This document shows, one piece after another, positions 1 to 4,859 of a stretch of 5,720 bases of DNA. Made by a program: the position numbers and the translations under genes. This stretch comes from an uncultured Janibacter sp. (GTDB lineage Bacteria > Actinomycetota > Actinomycetes > Actinomycetales > Dermatophilaceae): the NCBI GenBank assembly GCA_946222495.1, contig CAMICF010000193.1, positions 1 to 5,720 on the forward strand, written 5' to 3'. Below the pieces are notes generated by a model, which saw only the letters and a program-made list of their open reading frames with translations, was not told the DNA's origin and did not search any database. Position 1 is the stretch's first letter; each line of letters opens with the position of its first letter.

Positions 1-442
1 GGATCATCGCGTTGCCCGACTTCAGGCCGAGCCCGGCCGCGTCGACGGTGACATTGGGGCGGGCCTCGTAGATCATGCCGACGACCCCCATCGGCACCCG
101 GACCTGCCGGATCTGCAGACCGTTGGCGAGCGTCGAGCCGCGCACGACCTCCCCCACCGGGTCGGGCAGTGCGGCGAGGTCCCGCAGGGCGTCCGCGACG
201 GCGGCGACGCGGTCCGCGTCGAGGGTGAGGCGGTCGAGGAGGCCGGTGGCCATCCCCCCTTCGCGTCCCCGCTGGAGGTCCTCGGCGTTGGCGGCGACGA
301 TCTGCTCGGTGGCCGCCGCGACGGCGTCGGCGAGGGCGAGCAGGGCGGCGTCCTTCTCGGCCCGGGTGAGGAGCGCGAGCGAGCGCGCGGCCACCCGCGC
401 ACGCTCGGCGAGATCACGGACCACGGCGGTGCTGTCGGTCAT
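1..442 (-). CDS. proA: Glutamate-5-semialdehyde dehydrogenase (gamma-glutamyl phosphate reductase), N-terminal part, cut by the window edge
   Basis: ProA reduces gamma-glutamyl phosphate to glutamate 5-semialdehyde with NADPH, the second step of cytosolic proline synthesis. The window holds the ATG start (440-442) and the first 147 codons, about a third of the roughly 415-residue family length. It starts MTDSTAVVRDLAERARVAAR, passes through the N-terminal helices (TRAEKDAALLALADAV near residue 26), and reaches the diagnostic stretch VPMGVVGMIYEARPNVTVDA near residues 117-136, followed by LKSGNA, both part of the nucleotide-binding aldehyde dehydrogenase fold. The catalytic cysteine lies beyond the edge. 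No Shine-Dalgarno sequence precedes the ATG; a TAGTCT hexamer at 449-454 suits a leaderless transcript. The gene is separated from its partner proB by the oppositely oriented pdxY. Identity is secure; completeness cannot be judged. Confidence 0.95.
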   Translation of the reverse strand, partial: MTDSTAVVRDLAERARVAARSLALLTRAEKDAALLALADAVAAATEQIVAANAEDLQRGREGGMATGLLDRLTLDADRVAAVADALRDLAALPDPVGEVVRGSTLANGLQIRQVRVPMGVVGMIYEARPNVTVDAAGLGLKSGNAMI

Positions 443-448
443 GGGCCC

Positions 449-454
449 AGACTA
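449..454 (-). promoter_or_regulatory. Candidate -10 element of a leaderless proA promoter
   Basis: Read on the minus strand, the hexamer TAGTCT fits the actinobacterial -10 pattern TANNNT. It occupies exactly -12 to -7 relative to the A of the proA ATG, which would make that A the transcription start. The sequence between it and the ATG (CTGGGCCC region) has no purine-rich ribosome binding site. No convincing -35 hexamer is visible 17-18 bp upstream, where GTCGGC is the nearest candidate. Leaderless mRNAs with this geometry are common in actinobacteria; use here is inferred. Confidence 0.5.
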
Positions 455-469
455 GGAGCGGGCCGCTCC
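455..469. repeat. Perfect dyad in the proA-pdxY divergent spacer
   Basis: GGAGCG and CGCTCC are perfect inverted repeats around a 3-bp centre (GGC). The dyad abuts the candidate proA -10 hexamer on its upstream side, so it would lie inside the promoter spacer. It could be an operator or simply GC-rich chance symmetry; no known regulator site was recognised. Confidence 0.5.
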
Positions 470-478
470 CCCGCCGAC

Positions 479-489
479 CCCGGTCCGGG
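479..489. repeat. Short palindrome in the proA-pdxY divergent spacer
   Basis: CCCGG-T-CCGGG is a perfect 11-bp odd palindrome centred at 484, roughly midway between the candidate promoters of pdxY and proA. Its position suits a shared regulatory site, but symmetry this short arises easily in DNA of this composition. Confidence 0.35.
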
Positions 490-502
490 AGGTGGGCAGT
501 GG

Positions 503-508
503 GATGAT
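503..508 (+). promoter_or_regulatory. Weak candidate -10 element for a leaderless pdxY transcript
   Basis: GATGAT lies exactly at -12 to -7 relative to the G of the pdxY GTG start at 515. It keeps the A at position 2 and T at position 6 of TANNNT but has G in place of the first T. The only Shine-Dalgarno-like run upstream (GGGAGG near 487-492) is about 22 bases from the GTG, too far to act normally, which is why a leaderless start is considered. Confidence 0.3.
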
Positions 509-514
509 GGGCCG

Positions 515-1369
515 GTGAACACGATCCTCTCCATCCAGTCCCATGTCGCCTACGGCCACGTCGGCAACTCGGCCTCCGTCTTTCCGATGCAGCGTCTCGG
601 GGTGGAGGTGTGGCCGGTCAACACGGTGAACTTCTCCAACCACACGGGTTACGGGGCCTGGCGCGGGCCGCTCATGGACCCCTCCGACGTCGCCGACGTC
701 ATCACCGGCATCGGTGAGCGCGAGGCCTTCGCCGAGGTCGACGCCGTCCTCTCCGGGTACCAGGGCGGCGAGGGCATCGGCGCGACGATCCTCGACGCGG
801 TGACGGCGGTCAAGGCGGCCAACCCCGAGGCGATCTACGCCTGCGACCCGGTGATGGGCAATGCGAAGTCCGGGTGCTTCGTCCACGAGTCGATCCCGGT
901 CCTGCTGCGGGAGAAGGTCCTTCCTCGCGCGGACCTCATCACCCCCAACCAGTTCGAGCTCGGCTTCCTCACCGGCACCGAGCCGGAGACGCTCGAGGAG
1001 ACCCTCGACTCGGTCGACGCGGCCCGACGGATCGGGCCGAGCACCGTGCTCGTCACCTCGGTCCTGCGCCCGGACCGCCCCGAGGGCACGATCGAGATGC
1101 TCGCCTGCCACGACGACGAGGCGTGGATCGTGCGCACCCCGCACCTGCCCCTCAAGGCCAACGGCTCCGGCGACGTCACGGCGGCCCTCTTCACCAGCCA
1201 CTGGCTGCGCACGCACTCCCTGCCCGAGGCGCTCGGTCGGACGGTGTCCTCCGTCTTCGACCTGCTGCAGGCGACCCTCGACTCCGGCAGCCGCGAGCTG
1301 CAGCTCGTCCAGGCCCAGGAGGCCTACGCGCACCCGCGGATGCAGTTCGAGGTCACGCAGGTGCGCTGA
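515..1369 (+). CDS. pdxY: Pyridoxal kinase, PdxY/PdxK type
   Basis: This ribokinase-superfamily enzyme phosphorylates pyridoxal (and related B6 vitamers) with ATP, giving pyridoxal 5'-phosphate in the cytosolic salvage pathway. The 284-residue length is typical. Visible family motifs are the substrate-side start ILSIQSHVAYGHVGN (residues 4-18), NFSNHTGYG (39-47), GYQGGEGIG (81-89), DPVMG (111-115) followed by GC (120-121), TPNQFELG (143-150), and the anion-hole motif NGSGD (216-220), whose Asp220 is the expected catalytic base. The GTG at 515 is chosen because the protein begins directly with the conserved first strand and no in-frame start lies upstream. It is divergent from proA and convergent with proB, the two stop codons being 9 bp apart, so it is transcribed alone. 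The split between PdxY and PdxK names is conventional; the kinase assignment is firm. Confidence 0.94.
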   Translation: MNTILSIQSHVAYGHVGNSASVFPMQRLGVEVWPVNTVNFSNHTGYGAWRGPLMDPSDVADVITGIGEREAFAEVDAVLSGYQGGEGIGATILDAVTAVKAANPEAIYACDPVMGNAKSGCFVHESIPVLLREKVLPRADLITPNQFELGFLTGTEPETLEETLDSVDAARRIGPSTVLVTSVLRPDRPEGTIEMLACHDDEAWIVRTPHLPLKANGSGDVTAALFTSHWLRTHSLPEALGRTVSSVFDLLQATLDSGSRELQLVQAQEAYAHPRMQFEVTQVR

Positions 1370-1378
1370 CGCCCGGCA

Positions 1379-2500
1379 TCAGAGGAGGGCGAGGTGGTCC
1401 CGGTGGATGACCTCGCGCTCGTACTGCGGGCCGACCTGCTCCGCCAGCTCCTTCGTGCCGCGCCCCATGAGGTGCGGCAGCTCGCCGGAGGTGTAGTTCA
1501 CGAGCCCGCGGGCGACGACCGTCCCGTCGGGTCCCACGACGTCGACCGGGTCGCCGTCGACGAAGGAGCCGGTCAGCCCGGTCACGCCGGCGGGGAGCAG
1601 CGAGCGGCCACGATCCCGAAGGGCGGTCACCGCCCCTTCGTCGATCTGCACCGACCCACGCGGGGTCGTCGCGTGCGCCAGCCACAGGGCACGTGACCCG
1701 CGCGGGTTGGCCGTGGGCACGAAGAAGGTGCCGACGTCCTCGCCGGCCAGCGCGTCGGTGACCTGGTCGGCCGAGGTGAGGACCGTGGGGATGCCGGCGG
1801 CGTGGGCGATCGTGGCCGCCTCGACCTTCGTCGTCATGCCGCCCGACCCCACCGCCGATCCCGTCCCGCCGATGGCGATGTCCCCCAGGTCGTCGGGGTC
1901 GGCGACGACCGCGACCCGTTCGGCCCCGGGGGTGCCCGGCGCGGCCGTGTACAGCGCGTCGACGTCCGTCAGCAGGACGAGGGCATCGGCCCGCACGAGC
2001 TGGGCGACGAGCGCCGCGAGCCGGTCGTTGTCACCGAAGCGGATCTCGTCGGTCGCCACGGTGTCGTTCTCGTTGACGATCGGGACGACGTCGTACTCGA
2101 GCAGGGAGTCGAGCGTGCGACGGGCGTTGGTGTAGTGGGTGCGCCGGGTGATGTCGTCGACCGTGAGGAGCACCTGCCCCACGGTGTGCCCGTGCCGCGC
2201 GAAGGCCGAGTCGTAGGCCGAGAGCAGGACGCCCTGGCCGACGCTCGCCGCGGCCTGCTGGCGGGCGAGGTCACGCGGGCGCGTGTCCATGCCGAGCGGG
2301 CCGATGCCCGAGGCGATCGCCCCCGAGGAGACGAGGACGACCTCGGTGCCCTCGGACCGCCGCGTGGAGAGCGCGTTGACGAGTGCGGTCAGCCGGGCGA
2401 GGTCGAGCTCTCCCCCGACGGCACTCGTGAGCGAGGACGAGCCCACCTTGACGACGAGCCGCTTCGCCGAGGCGACGGCCCGTCGGGAGTCGCCGCTCAC
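1379..2500 (-). CDS. proB: Glutamate 5-kinase with C-terminal PUA domain
   Basis: ProB phosphorylates L-glutamate with ATP, the first and usually proline-inhibited step of proline synthesis. The 373 residues match the two-domain form. An amino-acid-kinase domain spans about residues 12-275, with the phosphate-binding start VVKVGSSSLT (16-25), VSSGAIASG (57-65), the glutamate-site loop IVNENDTV (141-148), FGDNDRL (155-161), LLTDVDALY (176-184) and GSGGMTTK (218-225). A PUA domain follows at about 281-361. The start is GTG at 2498-2500, forming a GTGA overlap with the obgE stop; GAGGA at 2504-2508 lies just upstream. Expression is therefore probably coupled to obgE. The 3' end faces pdxY and no terminator hairpin is evident between them. 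The partner proA is not immediately downstream but beyond pdxY. Confidence 0.96.
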   Translation of the reverse strand: MSGDSRRAVASAKRLVVKVGSSSLTSAVGGELDLARLTALVNALSTRRSEGTEVVLVSSGAIASGIGPLGMDTRPRDLARQQAAASVGQGVLLSAYDSAFARHGHTVGQVLLTVDDITRRTHYTNARRTLDSLLEYDVVPIVNENDTVATDEIRFGDNDRLAALVAQLVRADALVLLTDVDALYTAAPGTPGAERVAVVADPDDLGDIAIGGTGSAVGSGGMTTKVEAATIAHAAGIPTVLTSADQVTDALAGEDVGTFFVPTANPRGSRALWLAHATTPRGSVQIDEGAVTALRDRGRSLLPAGVTGLTGSFVDGDPVDVVGPDGTVVARGLVNYTSGELPHLMGRGTKELAEQVGPQYEREVIHRDHLALL

Positions 2501-4008
2501 TCGTCCTCGACCCAGTGACCCGCCTCGCGCTCCGAGCGCAGGTCGTCGCGCGCAGCGGTCTGCGCGTCCTTGCGGGCGTGGAACTCCTCGCGACGCTCCT
2601 GCGTCGTCCGGCGGGTGTTCTCCTCGAGACGCAGGTCGGTGCCGCGGCCACCGAGCAGCTCGGCGCCACCGACGAGGGTGGGCTCCCAGTCGAAGACGAC
2701 CGCGTCGTCCTCGGGGCCGATGAGCACGGTCGAGCCGCCGACGGCGCCCGCCTTGGTCAGCTCCTCCTCGACGCCCGCACGGTTGAGGCGGTCGGAGAGG
2801 TAGCCGATGGCCTCGTCGTTGGCGAAGTCGGTCTGGTGCACCCAGCGGAGCACCTTCTTGCCGATGACCCGGAAGACCTCGCCCTCCGGCGTGGACTCAC
2901 GACGGACGATGAAGCCCGAGTCGTCGACGGCCTTGGGGCGCAGGATGGTTCGCTGGGGTGCGGCCTCGTTCTCCGCGTCCTCGGCACGGGCCGCGGTGAC
3001 GTGCCGGGCCATGGCGAAGGTCAGCTCCTTGAGCCCGAGGTGCGCGACCGCGGAGACGATGAAGACCTCCAGACCGCGCTCCTCGAGGTCCGCCTTCACC
3101 AGCTCGGCGAGGTCCTGGGCGTCCGGGACGTCGGCCTTGTTGAGCACGACGATGCGGGTGCGCTCGGACAGCGGCCGGCCACCGAGGGTCTCGTCGGCGA
3201 CATAGGCCGAGAGCTCCTCCTCGATGACGTCGAGGTCGCTCATCGGGTCGCGCCCGGGCTCGAGGGTCGCGCAGTCGATGACGTGGACGAGCACCGAGCA
3301 GCGCTCGACGTGACGGAGGAACTCGAGGCCGAGGCCACGCCCTTCGCTCGCACCGGGGATGAGGCCGGGGACGTCGGCGACCGTGTACCGGACCTCGCCG
3401 GCGGTGACGACGCCGAGGTTGGGCACGAGCGTCGTGAAGGGGTAGTCGGCGATCTTCGGCTTCGCCGCGGACAGCACCGAGACGAGCGAGGACTTGCCGG
3501 CGCTCGGGAAGCCGATGAGGGCGACGTCGGCGAGGGACTTCAGCTCGAGGACGACGTCGCCGGACTCCCCCGGCTCGCCGAGCAGCGCGAAGCCGGGCGC
3601 CTTGCGCCGCCGGCTGGCGAGGGCCTTGTTGCCGAGGCCACCACGACCGCCCTCGGCGGCGACGAAGGTCGCGCCGGGCGCCACGAGGTCGGCGAGGACC
3701 TCGCCGTGGCGGTTGGTGACGACGGTGCCGGCGGGCACGGGCAGGACCAGGTCCTCGCCGTTCGCGCCGTTGCGCTCGTCGCCCCCGCCGGGCGTGCCGT
3801 TGGCCGCACGGCGGTGGGGGCTGCGGTGGTAGTCGAGGAGGGTCGTGACCTGCGGGTCGACGACGAGGAGCACGTCACCGCCGTGCCCGCCGTTGCCGCC
3901 GTCCGGGCCGCCGAGCGGCTTGAACTTCTCGCGGTGCACGGACGCGACTCCGTGCCCGCCCTTGCCTGCCTCGACGTGCAGGGTGACGCGGTCGACGAAG
4001 GTCGTCAC
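2497..4008 (-). CDS. obgE: Obg-family GTPase (ribosome assembly / stress)
   Basis: Obg is an essential, slowly hydrolysing GTPase that binds the 50S subunit during late assembly and is linked to growth and stress control. The 503-residue protein shows all three expected domains. The glycine-rich Obg fold covers about residues 2-159, including GKGGHG (15-20) and GGPDGGNGGHGG (33-44). The G domain follows, with G1 GFPSAGKSSL (166-175), switch-I threonines in YPFTTL (189-194), G3 DVPGLIPGA (212-220), G4 NKAD (290-293) and G5 SAVAHLG (319-325). The actinobacterial OCT domain lies at about 357-442, then a highly charged tail to 503. The GTG start (4006-4008) is supported by AAAGGTGAGG at 4011-4020 and by direct entry into the Obg fold. 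It sits 95 bp after rpmA, across a strong hairpin, and overlaps proB by 4 bp. Confidence 0.97.
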   Translation of the reverse strand: MTTFVDRVTLHVEAGKGGHGVASVHREKFKPLGGPDGGNGGHGGDVLLVVDPQVTTLLDYHRSPHRRAANGTPGGGDERNGANGEDLVLPVPAGTVVTNRHGEVLADLVAPGATFVAAEGGRGGLGNKALASRRRKAPGFALLGEPGESGDVVLELKSLADVALIGFPSAGKSSLVSVLSAAKPKIADYPFTTLVPNLGVVTAGEVRYTVADVPGLIPGASEGRGLGLEFLRHVERCSVLVHVIDCATLEPGRDPMSDLDVIEEELSAYVADETLGGRPLSERTRIVVLNKADVPDAQDLAELVKADLEERGLEVFIVSAVAHLGLKELTFAMARHVTAARAEDAENEAAPQRTILRPKAVDDSGFIVRRESTPEGEVFRVIGKKVLRWVHQTDFANDEAIGYLSDRLNRAGVEEELTKAGAVGGSTVLIGPEDDAVVFDWEPTLVGGAELLGGRGTDLRLEENTRRTTQERREEFHARKDAQTAARDDLRSEREAGHWVEDE

Positions 4009-4049
4009 GACCTCACCTTTCGTTGGTGTCTCTGGTGGTACGGGGACGA

Positions 4050-4084
4050 CGAAGGGGGCAGGTCAGCAGGACCCGCCCCCTTCG
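4050..4084 (-). terminator. Strong hairpin between rpmA and obgE: terminator, attenuator or processing site
   Basis: CGAAGGGGGC (4050-4059) and GCCCCCTTCG (4075-4084) form a perfect 10-bp stem. Inside it GGTC (4061-4064) pairs with GACC (4070-4073) after a single A/C mismatch, leaving a 5-base loop, so the whole 35 bases fold almost completely. On the minus-strand transcript no U-rich run follows, so it is not a classical intrinsic terminator. U-less terminators are proposed in actinobacteria. Placed downstream of two ribosomal protein genes and upstream of the GTPase gene, it could lower obgE-proB transcription or protect the 3' end of the rplU-rpmA mRNA. The structure is seen; the role is inferred. 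Confidence 0.6.
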
Positions 4085-4103
4085 CCATACGCAGTGGGTT
4101 GCG

Positions 4104-4367
4104 TCAGCCGGCGGCACCCGCCGGGAGGACGCTGACGACCTTGCGACCGCGCGCGGAGCCGAACTGCACCTCGCCGTCGGCGAGGGCGAACAGCGTGTCG
4201 TCACCGCCACGACCGACGTTGTCGCCGGGGTGGAAGTGCGTGCCGCGCTGGCGGACGAGGATCTGACCGGTACCGACGACCTCGCCACCGAAGCGCTTCA
4301 CACCGAGGCGCTGGGAGTTCGAGTCGCGACCGTTCTTGGACGAGGAGACACCCTTCTTGGAGGACAT
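4104..4367 (-). CDS. rpmA: 50S ribosomal protein L27
   Basis: L27 is a component of the large ribosomal subunit whose flexible N-terminus reaches toward the peptidyl transferase centre. The 87-residue protein has the expected core: NGRDSNSQRLGVKRFGG (residues 12-28), the family signature ILVRQRGTHFHPG (36-48) and VGRGGDDTLFALADG (51-65). The ATG at 4365-4367 is preceded by AGGAA at 4376-4380, a good ribosome binding site. The N-terminus reads MSSKKG rather than the usual MAHKKG, so the residues normally nearest the P-site tRNA end differ. A short LPAGAAG extension ends the protein. It lies 28 bp downstream of rplU, almost certainly co-transcribed, and is followed by the hairpin preceding obgE. 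Confidence 0.97.
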   Translation of the reverse strand: MSSKKGVSSSKNGRDSNSQRLGVKRFGGEVVGTGQILVRQRGTHFHPGDNVGRGGDDTLFALADGEVQFGSARGRKVVSVLPAGAAG

Positions 4368-4395
4368 GTCAGTGGTTCCTAACTCTCGGGAAGGC

Positions 4396-4704
4396 TCAGG
4401 CCTTGATGTCGGTGATCTTCAGCTGGGTCAGCGGCTGCCGGTGACCCTGGCGGCGCTTGTACCCGGTCTTGTTCTTGTACCGGGTGATGACGATCTTCGG
4501 GCCCTTGGCGGCCCCGACGACCTCAGCGGTCACGCTGACCTTGGCCAGCTTGTCGGCGTCGCTGGTCACGGAGGACCCGTCGACGACGAGGATCGGCTGC
4601 AGGGCGACGCTGTCGCCGGCCTCGCCCTTGATGGAGTTGATGAGGATGGTGTCGCCGACGGAAACCTTTTCCTGACGGCCACCCGCGCGAACGATCGCGT
4701 ACAT
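4396..4704 (-). CDS. rplU: 50S ribosomal protein L21
   Basis: L21 binds 23S rRNA in the large subunit. The 102 residues fit the family in full: MYAIVRAGGRQEKVSVGD (1-18) at the start, a beta-barrel core, and the basic C-terminal signature ITRYKNKTGYKRRQGHRQ (73-90), followed by PLTQLKITDI. The ATG is at 4702-4704. A modest ribosome binding sequence, AAAGTGAG (4713-4720), lies 8 bases upstream of it. The gene is first in the rplU-rpmA pair and has its own candidate promoter and about 100-base leader in the spacer after rne. The rne-rplU-rpmA-obgE order is characteristic of actinobacteria. Confidence 0.97.
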   Translation of the reverse strand: MYAIVRAGGRQEKVSVGDTILINSIKGEAGDSVALQPILVVDGSSVTSDADKLAKVSVTAEVVGAAKGPKIVITRYKNKTGYKRRQGHRQPLTQLKITDIKA

Positions 4705-4805
4705 CGGTGGAACTCACTTTCGCTTCAGGTGCACTCGCTCTGGTCTGACCGGCCAACAGTCCACGGGTCCTGGGGACACGCAGCGTCCGCTCGGTGGGCG
4801 CACCA
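4705..4805 (-). promoter_or_regulatory. Structured 5' leader of the rplU-rpmA mRNA (candidate)
   Basis: If the promoter at 4813-4842 is used, the transcript would begin near 4806 and carry an untranslated leader of about 100 bases. On the minus strand two hairpins follow each other near its start. One is a 7-bp stem with one G-U pair and a CGCC loop (4790-4807, overlapping the predicted start by a base or two). The other is a 6-bp stem with one G-U pair and a 3-base loop (4774-4788). L21 leader RNAs are known in Firmicutes; I cannot show that this one is homologous. Confidence 0.3.
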
Positions 4806-4812
4806 AGGGTCA

Positions 4813-4842
4813 ACAGTACCGTCGAGAACCCCCGACGGGCAA
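4813..4842 (-). promoter_or_regulatory. Candidate vegetative promoter for rplU-rpmA
   Basis: On the minus strand TTGCCC (4837-4842) lies 18 bp upstream of TACTGT (4813-4818). They match TTGACA at four of six positions and TANNNT fully. Transcription would start near 4806. The spacer is filled by an inverted repeat, CCGTCG-N8-CGACGG, at 4819-4838. The site lies only about 20 bp after the rne stop codon, so the same dyad may also act at the rne 3' end. Inferred from sequence alone. Confidence 0.45.
4819..4838. repeat. Inverted repeat between the rplU -35 and -10 hexamers
   Basis: CCGTCG (4819-4824) and CGACGG (4833-4838) are perfect 6-bp inverted repeats separated by 8 bases. As DNA this could be an operator overlapping the rplU promoter. 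As RNA at the end of the rne transcript it could form a weak hairpin, without a following U-run. The two roles cannot be separated by eye. Confidence 0.45.
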
Positions 4843-4859
4843 AACACGACCGAAGGGGG

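Noticed and set aside
452..1333. Minus-strand open frame (293 codons) opposite pdxY
   Set aside because: pdxY on the plus strand has all pyridoxal kinase motifs; the antisense frame is Arg/Gly/Asp-rich without a family resemblance.
2515..4266. Long plus-strand open frame (583 codons) opposite obgE
   Set aside because: It is the antisense shadow of obgE and the rpmA end. Obg has every GTPase motif on the minus strand, and the shadow protein is low-complexity and Gly/Val/Asp/Glu-rich with no recognisable domain.
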